64,000 nt of DNA. Source: Robbsia sp. KACC 23696 (GTDB lineage Bacteria; Pseudomonadota; Gammaproteobacteria; Burkholderiales; Burkholderiaceae). Positions 47,746-58,851 of this stretch are shown one piece after another (the stretch's first letter is position 1; each line of letters opens with the position of its first letter). The stretch spans positions 1,522,249-1,586,248 of the forward strand of contig NZ_CP156626.1 of NCBI RefSeq assembly GCF_039852015.1, written 5' to 3'. The notes under the pieces are model-generated. The model did not search any database. It had not been told where the DNA came from and was given only the letters and a program-made list of their open reading frames with translations. The translations under genes were made by a program, and so were the position numbers.

Positions 47746-47960
47746 GGTGAGCCTCCTTGTATTCATCGTCTTCGGGCGTTTTCATTGTACAACTTCGCTT
47801 TGCCGGCGGCGCGCGGCTGCCGCGCGAACGACAGGCCGGGAAAGCCCCGATGGGCCGATTCCGCCTTGCTTTGTCACGGATCAATCGGCGCGGGGCACGC
47901 GATTGCCAAATCGGCTAAATGCCCGCACACTGAAGCGGCGACAGCCATTCGGAGGGGACG

Positions 47961-49007
47961 ATGAACAAGGAATTCGACGTACGGCGGGGTGTGGAAGAAG
48001 GGCCGGCTGATCCGCTTGACGACATGGTAACGGCCACCGACGCCGCGCCGACGCTGCCATCCGGCGCCGAGGCGCATCGGGCGCCGGTGAAGGCGGAGAC
48101 GCCGCATCGGACCGGTGGCGAGCCAGGTGCGCCGACGGGCACGGCCGAGCCGACGGGCGCCTTGGGCGATGATCGCGATATCACGCTGGCGCCGCAGCCG
48201 ATGCCTGAGCGAGAGAGTCAGCAAGGTTCCCTGGCGGGCAAGGTTGCGGTGGTGACGGGCGCCGCGAGCGGCATCGGTCGCGCGATCGCGGAAGGCTTGT
48301 CACGTGCCGGCGCGATGGTGGCGGTGGCCGATCTCGATTTAACGAAGGCCAGCGATGTCGCGGCACAGATCTGCGAGCGGGGCGGCAAGGCCGTCGGCAT
48401 CGCGATGGATGTCTCGGACGAAGCCGCGGTCGATCAGGGCTTCGACGAATTGGCGGCCGCGTTCGGTGCCGTGGATATTCTGGTATCGAATGCCGGCATT
48501 CAGATCGTCGAAGGGCTGGACACGCTGGCCTACGCCGATTGGAAGAAGGTCCTGGCGATTCATCTGGACGGGGCGTTTTTGACGACGCGCGCGGCCTTGC
48601 GGCAAATGTATCGGGCGAACCGGGGCGGTACCGTCATTTATATGGGGTCGGCGCATTCGCATCTGGCCTCGCCATTGAAAGCGCCTTACGTGACGGCGAA
48701 GCACGGCTTGCTGGGTCTGGCGCGCACCTTGGCGAAAGAAGGCGCGAAGCATGGCGTCCGCTCGCACGTCGTCTGTCCGGGATTCGTCAAAACACCGCTG
48801 GTGGAAAAGCAGATTCCCGAGCAGGCAAAAGCGCTGGGCATTTCAGAGGAGGCGGTGGTGCGGGATGTGATGCTGGCGCACACCGTCGATGGGACGTTCA
48901 CGACGCTCGAGGACGTCGCGCAGACGGTGCAGTTTCTGTGCGCCTTCCCGAGCGCCGCGCTGACCGGTCAGTCGATCATGGTCAGCCACGGCTGGTATAT
49001 GCAGTAA
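47961..49007 (+). CDS. Short-chain dehydrogenase, 3-hydroxybutyrate dehydrogenase type, with N-terminal extension
   Basis: 348 residues. The SDR domain begins near residue 90: NAD(P) loop [16 protein letters not shown] (97-112), NAG in LVSNAGIQ, and active-site Tyr/Lys in YVTAKHGL. The C-terminal half ([23 protein letters not shown]) and final [13 protein letters not shown] match D-3-hydroxybutyrate dehydrogenases. The first 88 residues are an acidic Gly/Ala/Pro/Thr-rich extension not found in the usual 260-residue enzyme. GGAGGGGACG directly before the ATG supports this start. Confidence 0.9.
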   Translation: MNKEFDVRRGVEEGPADPLDDMVTATDAAPTLPSGAEAHRAPVKAETPHRTGGEPGAPTGTAEPTGALGDDRDITLAPQPMPERESQQGSLAGKVAVVTGAASGIGRAIAEGLSRAGAMVAVADLDLTKASDVAAQICERGGKAVGIAMDVSDEAAVDQGFDELAAAFGAVDILVSNAGIQIVEGLDTLAYADWKKVLAIHLDGAFLTTRAALRQMYRANRGGTVIYMGSAHSHLASPLKAPYVTAKHGLLGLARTLAKEGAKHGVRSHVVCPGFVKTPLVEKQIPEQAKALGISEEAVVRDVMLAHTVDGTFTTLEDVAQTVQFLCAFPSAALTGQSIMVSHGWYMQ

Positions 49008-49018
49008 GACCGTAACGC

Positions 49019-50218
49019 TTAGGCAACGACCTTGGCGACGGCATTCGCGACGGCGTCGATATTGCGCGTGTTCAGCGCGGCGACGCAGATGCGACCGGTG
49101 CCGACGGCATAGATGCCGAATTCCTCGCGCAAGCGATCCACCTGCGCGCTGCTCAGGCCCGAGTACGAGAACATCCCGCGCTGCGCCGCGATGAAGGAGA
49201 AGTCGCGGGCGGCGCCCGAGGACTTGAGCTTCTCCACCAGCGAAGTCCGCATCGTGCGGATGCGGTCGCGCATTTCGGCGAGTTCCGTTTCCCACATGGC
49301 GCGCAGTGCCGGATCGCTCAGCACGGCCGCGACGATCGAGCCGCCGTGCGTCGGCGGGTTCGAGTAGTTCGTCCGGATCACGCGCTTCAGTTGCGACAAC
49401 ACGCGCTTGGTTTCATCGGCATCTTGCGTGACGATCGACAGCGCGCCGACGCGTTCGCCGTACAGCGAGAACGACTTCGAGAACGAGCTGGAGACGAAGG
49501 CCGACAGGCCCGCGTCCGCGAACAAGCGCACCGACACCGCGTCGGCATCGATGCCGTCGCCGAAGCCTTGATAGGCCATGTCCAGGAAGGGTACCAGGCC
49601 GCGCTCGGCGACCACGGCGACGATCTGTTTCCACTGGTCGACCGTCAGGTCGGCGCCGGTCGGGTTATGGCAGCAGGCGTGCAGCACGACGATCGTGCCC
49701 GCCGCGTACGACTTGAAAGCGGCGATCAGCTTGTCGAAAGCAACGCCGCGCGTTTCGGCGTCGTAGTACGGGTAGTTGACGACGTCGAAACCGGCCGCCT
49801 CGAACAGCGCGCGGTGGTTTTCCCAGCTCGGATCGCTGATGGCGACCTTGGCCTGCGGATTCAGGCGCTTCAAGAAGTCCGCGCCGATCTTCAGCGCGCC
49901 GGTGCCGCCCAGCGCCTGCGCGGTGATGACGCGATTGGCGCCGATCAGCGGCGAGTCCGCGCCGAACAAAAGCGTCTGCACGGCCTTGTCGTAGGCGGCC
50001 AGGCCTTCGATCGGCAGATAGCCGCGCGCCGGCGCCGCTTCGAGTCGTGCTTTTTCCGCAGCGGCGACCGCGCGCAGCAAAGGCACCTTGCCGTCATCGT
50101 TGGTATAGACGCCGATGCCCAAGTTGGCTTTGTTCGTCCGCGTGTCGGCGGCGAAAGCTTCGTTCAGGCCCAAGATCGGGTCGCGGGGTGCGAGTTCGAC
50201 AGCGGAAAACAACGTCAT
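49019..50218 (-). CDS. tyrB: Aromatic amino acid aminotransferase
   Basis: 399 residues from the ATG at 50218; the frame continues upstream but MTLFSAVELAPRDPILGLNE is the family start. Class I aminotransferase with PLP lysine Lys248 (SSSFSKSFSLYGERVG), cofactor-binding HACCHNPTGADLT and DMAYQGFGDG, and Arg near the C-terminus for the substrate carboxylate (GTGRICVAALNTRN). Interconverts aromatic amino acids (or aspartate) with their 2-oxo acids. Converges on the SDR gene with only 11 bases between. Confidence 0.96.
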   Translation of the reverse strand: MTLFSAVELAPRDPILGLNEAFAADTRTNKANLGIGVYTNDDGKVPLLRAVAAAEKARLEAAPARGYLPIEGLAAYDKAVQTLLFGADSPLIGANRVITAQALGGTGALKIGADFLKRLNPQAKVAISDPSWENHRALFEAAGFDVVNYPYYDAETRGVAFDKLIAAFKSYAAGTIVVLHACCHNPTGADLTVDQWKQIVAVVAERGLVPFLDMAYQGFGDGIDADAVSVRLFADAGLSAFVSSSFSKSFSLYGERVGALSIVTQDADETKRVLSQLKRVIRTNYSNPPTHGGSIVAAVLSDPALRAMWETELAEMRDRIRTMRTSLVEKLKSSGAARDFSFIAAQRGMFSYSGLSSAQVDRLREEFGIYAVGTGRICVAALNTRNIDAVANAVAKVVA

Positions 50219-50481
50219 GGCAAGGTCTCGTGAGTCGGGCGAAAGGGTAATGAAAGAAAAAGATGTTGCATGCTCTTGCCGACGGCGGGATCGACGATCG
50301 ATGACAGCGGACGGCAAGGGCAAAGGCACATAGGGCGACAGCAATAGGGGCCCGGGAGCGGCCGCGGGGCGGTCGGCCCGGCTGGCCGCAAAATGCTTGC
50401 GGACCCGACCTCGCAGGAAGGTCTAAAATAGACTGTTTACGGGACGATACTTAGGTCGTCCGGACCCGATATCTTAAGCCA

Positions 50482-52563
<2,082 letters not shown>

Positions 52564-52570
52564 GGGCGCA

Positions 52571-52601
52571 CGCGTATTGCCGTCGCCGACGGCAATACGC
52601 G
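52571..52601 (+). repeat. Perfect inverted repeat after uvrB
   Basis: 14-bp stem CGCGTATTGCCGTC (52571-52584) with GACGGCAATACGCG (52588-52601) and a 3-nt loop, eight bases after the uvrB stop. No T-run follows directly, so it may be a transcript-end stabiliser or a weak terminator. Confidence 0.7.
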
Positions 52602-52655
52602 GTAATACGAACGGCCTTGTTTGACGCCTGCGCTGGCGGCGAATAATTTGTTTTT

Positions 52656-52678
52656 GAGAATAATTCGTATTATTATTC
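52656..52678. promoter_or_regulatory. Candidate Fur box upstream of ftrA
   Basis: AT-rich imperfect palindrome GAGAATAATTCGTATTATTA (continuing TTC) in a GC-rich genome, about 110 bases before ftrA. A straight alignment to the 19-bp Fur consensus gives about 12 matches, so this is weaker than the boxes at hemP and bfd. Confidence 0.5.
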
Positions 52679-52787
52679 TTTAACACGGAGATGTCACATT
52701 ACTGTGATTCGCTTCGCATGGTCGACAGGTTTTTGTAATCTCCGGTGCGTGGATACGCGACGGAGCAATGAATAGAAAGGGAGTGCA

Positions 52788-53357
52788 ATGGTGGCAGCAC
52801 GTTTGACGGACAGTGTGGCAGGGGCATGTATTCTGGCTTTGGCGACGACGATGGCCGCATGGTCCGTATCGGCTTCGGCCGCGGAATACCCGATCGGCCA
52901 GCACAAGATCGAGGGCGGCATGGAGATCGGTGCAGTCTATCTGCAGCCCATCACGATGGACCCGCCGGGCCTGATGCGCGATGCCGCGAAGTCGGACGTC
53001 CATTTGGAAGCCGATATCCACGCGGTGAAGAACAATCCGACCGGTTTCGCCGAAGGCGACTGGATGCCCTATCTGCAGATCAGCTATGAGCTGACGAAAG
53101 TCGGTTCGAAGGATGTGATCAAGGGCGACATGATGCCGATGGTGGCAAACGACGGTCCGCACTACGGCGACAACGTGAAGCTGATGGGCCCGGGCAAGTA
53201 TCACCTGAAGATGGTCGTCAAGCCGCCGATGCAGATGGGGCATATGGGTTTCGGCCGTCACATCGACAAGGAAACCGGCGTGGGTCCGTGGTTCACGCCG
53301 ATCACGCTGGAATACGACTTCCCGTTCGCCGGCATCGGCAAGAAGGGCGGTTACTGA
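52788..53357 (+). CDS. ftrA: P19/Tp34-family periplasmic iron-transport protein
   Basis: 189 residues; AAAGGGAGTGCA precedes the ATG. A signal peptide ends near VSASAAEYP (about residue 32). The mature part is the P19 fold: GGMEIGAVYLQPITMDPPG, SDVHLEADIHAVKNNPTGFA, PHYGDNVKLMGPGKYHLKM and MGHMGFGRHIDKETGVGPWF, with the Met/His/Glu residues that bind Cu and Fe in the family. Binds ferrous iron in the periplasm for the permease FtrC. First of four genes matching FtrABCD of Bordetella, Brucella and Burkholderia. Confidence 0.94.
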   Translation: MVAARLTDSVAGACILALATTMAAWSVSASAAEYPIGQHKIEGGMEIGAVYLQPITMDPPGLMRDAAKSDVHLEADIHAVKNNPTGFAEGDWMPYLQISYELTKVGSKDVIKGDMMPMVANDGPHYGDNVKLMGPGKYHLKMVVKPPMQMGHMGFGRHIDKETGVGPWFTPITLEYDFPFAGIGKKGGY

Positions 53358-53573
53358 TCGTCTTGGATACGTATTCGAGGCTCGGGTGCGCGACATTGCG
53401 TGCGTCGCGAATGCGACGTTCCCCCTCCTTGAAATGGGTAATCTAAGTAAACGATAAGCATTCTGATTTATCATGGTGCTTATTCGACGTCCGGTCGGCG
53501 CGCGGGAGATTCCGGTACTCGGAGGCTCGTTGTGCGCTCACCGGACTTTTTTGCTGTTCGAAAAGGGTTGGGT

Positions 53574-53975
53574 ATGAAGAGGCTTGCGCGCAGGAAGGAA
53601 GGCATCGACGCGGCACCGCGATCGACCGCGGCGGCGTCGGTTCGGACGTTGCTCATTGCTGCCACGTTCGTCGGCGCGCAGGGTGTTATGTCGCTCGCGC
53701 ACGCGGTGGACTTGCCGACCTTTCCGCTCGAAATGAAGGACGGCAAGATGACGCCGAACCGCATCGAGGTACCGGCCGGGCAGCGCATCAAGATTTCGCT
53801 GAAGAACACCGGCACGAGTGCGGCCGAGTTCGAAAGCGTGCAGTTGCGCAAGGAAAAAGTCCTCGCCCCCGGCGGGGAATCGTTTGTCGTGATTGCGCCG
53901 CTGTCGCCGGGCGAATACAAGTTTTTCGACGATTTTCATCAGGCGACCGGGCAGGGCGTCATCGTCGCCAAATGA
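53574..53975 (+). CDS. ftrB: Cupredoxin-like periplasmic protein FtrB
   Basis: 133 residues from the ATG at 53574 (AAAGGGTTGGGT before it). A GTG at 53532 behind GGAGG is an alternative adding 14 residues. The signal peptide ends near LAHAVD. Cupredoxin-like core: PTFPLEMKDGKMTPNRIEVP, KISLKNTGTSAAEFES, and PLSPGEYKFFDDFH. A canonical His-Cys-His-Met blue-copper site is not obvious. In FtrABCD it is proposed to oxidise Fe(II) before passage through FtrC. It stands 216 bases after ftrA, a gap with a weak GATAA-type dyad near 53450. Confidence 0.9.
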   Translation: MKRLARRKEGIDAAPRSTAAASVRTLLIAATFVGAQGVMSLAHAVDLPTFPLEMKDGKMTPNRIEVPAGQRIKISLKNTGTSAAEFESVQLRKEKVLAPGGESFVVIAPLSPGEYKFFDDFHQATGQGVIVAK

Positions 53976-54063
53976 CGAATGGGCGGTCGCCGACAGGCAT
54001 GCCGACCTGGCTGCGGAAGCCGGTCGGGCAGCACGCCGCGGCAGGGCATTGAAAGGGTAGAAC

Positions 54064-54900
54064 ATGGGGCAGGTCATTTTCGTTGTATGGCGCGAGAGCG
54101 TCGAGGCATTGCTGGTCGTCGGCATCCTGTACGCATGGTTGAAGAACGGGGATGCGGCGGCGCGTAAGGGCCTGCCTTATCTGTGGGCCGGTGTCGCGGC
54201 GGGACTGGTCGCGGCTGTCGGCCTGGGCGCAGCGTTGGTGGGCTTCACCGATCTCCTGTCCGGTTCGGCCCAGGACGTATTTCAGCTCGTGATGGTGTTG
54301 GTTGCCTGCGTGCTGATCGTGCAGATGGTCATGTGGATGCGCAATCACGCGCGCACGCTGAAGCGGGACATGGAAGCGCAATTGCAGGAACGCGCCAATG
54401 CGGCGAACTGGTGGGGCGTGGCTGTTCTGGTCGCCGCCGCCATCGCGCGCGAAGGCAGCGAGACGGCGATCTTCCTCTACGGGCTTGGCTTCGGGCAGTC
54501 CGGCCATATCGCGCCGTCGATGTATGCCGCGGTGTTGATCGGTCTGGCGCTCGCTTTCGTGACGTTCTACATTTTCCAACTGGGCGGGAAGATCTTTTCG
54601 TGGCGCCTGTTTTTCCGCGTCACCGAAATCATGTTGCTGTTTCTCGCCGCAGGGCTGTTCGAGTCCGGCATCGACAAGCTGATCGATATGGAGTTCCTGC
54701 CGACGATCGTCGACCAGCTGTGGGATAGCAGCCGGCTTCTCGACGACAGCTCGACGTTCGGTTCCCTGGTGGCGACGCTGACCGGCTATCGCGCGCATCC
54801 GTCCTTGATGAATCTGCTGGCCTATGCGGTTTTCTGGCTCGTCGTCTCGGGGTTGATGCGATTCGCGCGTCGTCAGCCGGTGGCAGGGAAGACGGCATGA
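54064..54900 (+). CDS. ftrC: FTR1-family iron permease FtrC
   Basis: 278 residues, seven membrane helices. Both REXXE iron-binding motifs are present: Arg10-Glu11-x2-Glu14 (WRESVEALL) and Arg129-Glu130-x2-Glu133 (AREGSETAIF). Transports iron across the inner membrane using ferric iron produced at the periplasmic face. The stop overlaps the ftrD start as ATGA. Confidence 0.95.
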   Translation: MGQVIFVVWRESVEALLVVGILYAWLKNGDAAARKGLPYLWAGVAAGLVAAVGLGAALVGFTDLLSGSAQDVFQLVMVLVACVLIVQMVMWMRNHARTLKRDMEAQLQERANAANWWGVAVLVAAAIAREGSETAIFLYGLGFGQSGHIAPSMYAAVLIGLALAFVTFYIFQLGGKIFSWRLFFRVTEIMLLFLAAGLFESGIDKLIDMEFLPTIVDQLWDSSRLLDDSSTFGSLVATLTGYRAHPSLMNLLAYAVFWLVVSGLMRFARRQPVAGKTA

Positions 54901-56375
54901 GTCAGGCTGCGCCTATCGGTCGCCCCCGTCCGCGTGGATTTTCCGCTTGGCTGCAATGGGCCGGCGACTGGATGCAGCGGCATGGCCGCGCGATCCGTGG
55001 CGTGCAATGGGTGGTCGTGCTGGCCTACGCGGTCTTGATCATCGTCCCGGCGATCATGCCGCTGCCGCCCGACAGCGCGCGGATGTGGAACAACCTGACG
55101 GTGTTCTCCGAATTCGTGTTCTGGGGCATCTGGTGGCCCTTCGTGCTGCTGTCGATGGTGATGCTCGGGCGTGTCTGGTGCGGTGTCCTGTGTCCGGAAG
55201 GCACACTCACCGAATTCGCCAGCAAGTTCGGCATGGGCTGGTCCATCCCCCGCTGGATGCGGTGGGGCGGCTGGCCGTTCGTCGCGTTCGGCATGACGAC
55301 GATTTATGGGCAGATGGTCAGCGTCTACCAATACCCGAAGGCGGTATTGGTGGTGTTGGGCGGTTCCACCGTGGGCGCGATGATCATCGGGCTGCTCTAT
55401 GGCCGGGAAAAGCGCGTCTGGTGCAAATATCTCTGCCCCGTCAACGGGGTTTTCACCTTGCTGGCGCGCCTTGCGCCTTTCCGCTTTCAGGTCAGCGAGG
55501 AAGCATGGCGGCATTCGTATAAGCACGGCGAGCACGGGCATCGGGTGATCCCGGTCAATTGCGCGCCGCTGGTGCCGCTGCGCCAGATCCAATCGGCCGA
55601 TTGCCATATGTGCGGGCGTTGCAGCGGGCATCGCGACGCCATCAGCCTGGCGACCCGGTCGTCATCGGACGAAGTGGTCGAGCAGGGCGCGAAACGCGCC
55701 TCGGGCTGGGATACGGCCTTGTTGTTGTACGGGATGCTCGGCGTGGCGATCGGTGGCTTCCACTGGACCGTCAGCCCTTTGTTCGTGCAGATCAAGATCG
55801 TCGTGGCGGGCTGGCTGATCAACAACGACATCATGTGGCCGTTGGCGGACAACGCGCCGTGGTACATCTTCACGCACTATCCGGATCAGAACGACGTGTT
55901 CACCTGGCTGGACGGCTCCCTGGTGATCGGCTATATGCTGGCGACGGCGCTGGTGTATGGCACGGCGCTGCTGGCGGTGATGGCGCTGGGCAACCGGATC
56001 CTGGGCTTCGGCGGCCGTGCGCCGACGGCGCGCTCGGACGCCGGCGCGGGTGCATTGCACAGCGTCGGCTGGTCGACGCGTCGCTTGCATCACTTTGCAC
56101 AGGCGCTGATCCCGCAGGCCGGCGTGGGCGTCTTCCTCGGACTGACGGCCACCACGCTGACCATCTTGCAGCATCATCACTTCAACACGCATTGGGCCGG
56201 TGATGCGCGGGCCGTCTTGCTGGGCCTGGCCAATCTGTGGAGCCTCTGGCTCGCTTATCGGGTGGCGCGTCGCTATGCGGCGTCGAGCGTCGCGTTGACG
56301 GGGGCGATGGCGTGTTTCGTGGTGACGCTGGCGATTGCCGACAGCGCCTGGTGGTTGATGTTCGTCCGCTGGTGA
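54897..56375 (+). CDS. ftrD: 4Fe-4S polyferredoxin membrane protein FtrD
   Basis: 492 residues, NapH/RdxA-like membrane ferredoxin with about ten helices. Cys motifs: VWCGVLCPEGTL and VWCKYLCPVNGVF (membrane CxxxCP pairs) and CHMCGRCSGH. Proposed in FtrABCD to take electrons from FtrB's oxidation of Fe(II) or to recycle the couple. Translationally coupled to ftrC and followed by a terminator, which closes the operon. Confidence 0.93.
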   Translation: MSQAAPIGRPRPRGFSAWLQWAGDWMQRHGRAIRGVQWVVVLAYAVLIIVPAIMPLPPDSARMWNNLTVFSEFVFWGIWWPFVLLSMVMLGRVWCGVLCPEGTLTEFASKFGMGWSIPRWMRWGGWPFVAFGMTTIYGQMVSVYQYPKAVLVVLGGSTVGAMIIGLLYGREKRVWCKYLCPVNGVFTLLARLAPFRFQVSEEAWRHSYKHGEHGHRVIPVNCAPLVPLRQIQSADCHMCGRCSGHRDAISLATRSSSDEVVEQGAKRASGWDTALLLYGMLGVAIGGFHWTVSPLFVQIKIVVAGWLINNDIMWPLADNAPWYIFTHYPDQNDVFTWLDGSLVIGYMLATALVYGTALLAVMALGNRILGFGGRAPTARSDAGAGALHSVGWSTRRLHHFAQALIPQAGVGVFLGLTATTLTILQHHHFNTHWAGDARAVLLGLANLWSLWLAYRVARRYAASSVALTGAMACFVVTLAIADSAWWLMFVRW

Positions 56376-56398
56376 TCGATGCCGTAGCGACGGAAGAG

Positions 56399-56432
56399 GG
56401 GCCTTGCCGGTGGGATCGGCGAGGCCCTTTTT
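56399..56432 (+). terminator. Intrinsic terminator after ftrD
   Basis: 10-bp stem GGGCCTTGCC (56399-56408) with GGCGAGGCCC (56418-56427), one G-U pair, then five T residues. Confidence 0.88.
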
Positions 56433-56745
56433 ACATAGGCGGCGGCTACACATCTCATTCCTTTTGCGCGTGTGTTGTTCTTACGCGCCGCTTTCAATCA
56501 TCGTCAATCCGATCGATTCGAAATATTCGGTATTAGTCGTAAATCAGTGTATCGATGGTGTTTTTTTGGCGAACAAGGGTTTACCATTGCGCCCGTAGTG
56601 GACCATCGGATCCCTGTTCGTTCGGCGCGGCGCGCCGACACCTATCATCGTTGGCTTCTTTGCGGGTTCATGATGGTTTTCGGGGCATGGTGAGACGCCG
56701 GGAACGTGGTGTAGACCGGCGTGCTGCGCATCGAGTGATACCTCT
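56433..56745. other. Intergenic stretch before the OpgC-like gene
   Basis: 313 bases, locally AT-richer around 56500-56580. The short frames lack ribosome-binding sites. It probably holds the promoter of the OpgC-like gene, but no clear -35/-10 pair was identified. Confidence 0.4.
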
Positions 56746-57897
56746 GTGAATTCAAGCCGTTCCCGTTCCGTGCCCGTCGATTTCTATCGGGGCCTCGCGA
56801 TGTTGATGATCGTCGTCGACCATATCGGCGGCAGCATCCTGTCGCGGGTCACGATGCATCGTTTTGCCTATCCGGATGCGGCGGAAGCATTCGTGTTCCT
56901 GTGCGGCTTTGCCTTGACCGGGGCGTGGCGCGGATGGCGCGAGCGCGCACCGGCGACGGCCCAAGGCAAGCTGCTACGGCGCATCTGGCCGATCTATCGC
57001 GGCTTCCTGCTGTGTGCCGGCGCCATGGTGCTGACGACGCTGCTGTTGCGGCTCCTCGACGTTTCCGCGCCGAATCTCCCGGTGAGCGCGCTGGATCGAT
57101 TGGCGTCGGCGCCGTTGAGCTATCTGTTCGACGTCGCGACGCTGCGTGAGCAGCCCTATCTGTCGTCGGTCTTGCCGATGTATCTGATCTTTGTCGCCTG
57201 CGCGCCGGTGCTGTTGCCCTGCGCCATGCGGCGCCCGCTGCTGACGTTGGCCGCCAGTCTGCTGGTGTGGTGGTTGGCGCCGGCGGCGCTGGTCTGGCTG
57301 CCGGGCGTGCTCGGCGCGATGGGCAGCGCGGTGGAAAGTACGCGCGTCTGGCCGTTCAATCCCTTTGCCTGGCAGTTGATGTTCGTGTTGGGCGTGCTGG
57401 CGCATTCGACGCCGGTGCAGCGGGCTTTCACGTCGCGGATCGGTTTCTGGTCGATCGGCGCCGTGGCGATGGCGGCCGTGGTCGGCTTCGGCATTTACCG
57501 CGTGGGATTCACCCCGGCCTACCTCGATAGCGCGCTGAAGCAGAACCTTTCCTGGCTCCGGGTCGTCAACTTTGCGGCGATCGCCTGGGTCTGTGCGATG
57601 GCGGCGCAGGCCGGCTGGGTGACGCGCCTCGGCGCGCGGATCAATTGGATCGTCGCCGTCGGGCGACAGTCGATGCCATGTTTTATCGCGGGCGCGGTGA
57701 TCTCGCTGGTACTCGACTCGGTGCTATACGAAGCCACCGATGGCATGCTCGATTATCCGGCCGGACTGCTTACCGATGTCTTAGCCTTGGGCGCGCTGTT
57801 CGGCTTTGCGCTGCTGTGGCGCGCGTGGCAGGCATCGCGTCAACCGACGGTTGCCCGCGCATCCGCTGCCACCGGTAAATCGGCGAACGCGGCGTAA
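56746..57897 (+). CDS. OpgC-domain acyltransferase-like membrane protein
   Basis: 383 residues from a GTG at 56746. About ten membrane helices. The opening PVDFYRGLAMLMIVVDHIGG is the OpgC/acyltransferase-3 type start, with the catalytic-type His in VDHIGG; EAFVFLCGFALTGAWRGW and NPFAWQLMFVLGV are further family landmarks. OpgC proteins succinylate periplasmic glucans, and relatives modify other surface glycans. No opgGH genes are adjacent, so the substrate is unknown. The C-terminus is a short Ala/Ser-rich tail. Confidence 0.88.
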   Translation: MNSSRSRSVPVDFYRGLAMLMIVVDHIGGSILSRVTMHRFAYPDAAEAFVFLCGFALTGAWRGWRERAPATAQGKLLRRIWPIYRGFLLCAGAMVLTTLLLRLLDVSAPNLPVSALDRLASAPLSYLFDVATLREQPYLSSVLPMYLIFVACAPVLLPCAMRRPLLTLAASLLVWWLAPAALVWLPGVLGAMGSAVESTRVWPFNPFAWQLMFVLGVLAHSTPVQRAFTSRIGFWSIGAVAMAAVVGFGIYRVGFTPAYLDSALKQNLSWLRVVNFAAIAWVCAMAAQAGWVTRLGARINWIVAVGRQSMPCFIAGAVISLVLDSVLYEATDGMLDYPAGLLTDVLALGALFGFALLWRAWQASRQPTVARASAATGKSANAA

Positions 57898-58224
57898 GCA
57901 CGGCGCCGTTGCGTTTCGTCTCGGGATGCCGTGGCGAGACTGCCAGGCAACCTTCAGATCGAGAGACAGGCGCTCCGCCTGCGTCTCCAAAAGGAAAGGG
58001 CCCCGCCCGCAAAATGCGCGGCGTGGCCCTGGAATAAAAAAAAGGTCTGGCTGGCTGCCGATTCGCACGGAAGGGGTCTAGTTCTTTCGTGCGCTTCTGA
58101 CGCTGGCGGTGACCTTTAACACCTCGTTCGAGGTGGTCCCCACAATACACGGTAAAGCAATCGGGATGGCCGGCAGCGATGTATGTCGCGCCATGTGTGT
58201 CCCGACGCAAATTCGGGTTACGGC
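57898..58224. other. Intergenic region between convergent OpgC-like and hemP genes
   Basis: 327 bases. It holds one GC-rich hairpin (separate entry) and otherwise no supported feature. Confidence 0.4.
57991..58029 (-). terminator. Candidate leftward terminator downstream of hemP
   Basis: Interrupted stem GGGCC-GCC (57998-58007) with GGC-GGCCC (58020-58029). Read on the minus strand it is followed by TTTCCTTTT. About 195 bases beyond the hemP stop. Confidence 0.5.
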
Positions 58225-58638
58225 TTACTTCGTCAAAATCAACTTGCCATGCTTGGTGGCGCGTAACGTGTACGGCTCACCGTTGTGCATGATCTGCACC
58301 GTCTTGCAACCCTGCAGCAGCGACACGCTCGGCACGGCCGGCGCGGCGGTCGACGGCTTGCTCGGATACATCGCTTCCAGTGGAATCGTGACCGGCTTCA
58401 AGGTACGCGCGGGACGACTCATCGGCGCACGTGCCTCTACCGTACTGCGCTGCACGACCGGCGCTGCAACCGCGACATCGTCTTGCGTGGCGTCCACACC
58501 GCTTTCGGCGACGCGGGGCATCAGGCGTTGCATCGGTCGGACGACCGAGACGCTGGTGATGCTTTGGCTTCCGCCTGCCGAAGACAGGTCGCGGTGGCGT
58601 AGGTGAAGCGTACGGCTGCTACGTGGCAGAGAATTCAT
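58225..58638 (-). CDS. hemP: Hemin uptake protein HemP family, with long N-terminal extension
   Basis: 137 residues. Only the last 35 or so match HemP/HmuP: SVSLLQGCKTVQIMHNGEPY then TLRATKHGKLILTK, the complete small domain. The preceding 100 residues are Ser/Val/Ala/Pro-rich with no known domain. In Burkholderia multivorans and Bradyrhizobium, HemP/HmuP is needed for expression of haem uptake genes. Here no hmuRSTUV cluster follows. A Fur box fills its promoter spacer, indicating iron repression. It could also start further in, but no other ATG has a better site. Confidence 0.85.
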   Translation of the reverse strand: MNSLPRSSRTLHLRHRDLSSAGGSQSITSVSVVRPMQRLMPRVAESGVDATQDDVAVAAPVVQRSTVEARAPMSRPARTLKPVTIPLEAMYPSKPSTAAPAVPSVSLLQGCKTVQIMHNGEPYTLRATKHGKLILTK

Positions 58639-58674
58639 AATGTCCTTGGCTCTGTAAGCGGCGTCGATGTGTTT

Positions 58675-58704
58675 ATATTAAATGAGAACCATTCCCATTC
58701 GCAA
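58675..58704 (-). promoter_or_regulatory. hemP promoter
   Basis: On the minus strand: TTGCGA (58704-58699), an 18-base spacer, TAATAT (58680-58675), 37 bases before the hemP ATG. The spacer is the Fur box. Confidence 0.7.
58681..58699. promoter_or_regulatory. Fur box in the hemP promoter
   Basis: AATGAGAACCATTCCCATT differs at two positions from the strong Fur-box form AATGAGAATCATTCTCATT. Its position between the -35 and -10 elements predicts repression when iron is plentiful. Confidence 0.85.
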
Positions 58705-58851
58705 GGACTATTTGCGCGTTTTTTCGTTTCGCCGAGAGGGCGCGCTGTGTCGCCTGCGCGGCCGGCTCGCCGCCACCCTCGACGGGCGCGATCGCGTCGA
58801 CACGCATAAGGCGTCGCGCGCAATGTCGTGCGCGACGCGGCAGCGAGTCGG

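Noticed and set aside
50219-50481. LexA (SOS) box before uvrB
   Set aside because: No CTGT-N8-ACAG type palindrome could be read; only a short GTCTA/TAGAC dyad is present.
53447-53466. GATAA...TTATC dyad between ftrA and ftrB as a Fur box
   Set aside because: Length and interior do not fit the 19-bp consensus well enough; kept only as a remark under ftrB.
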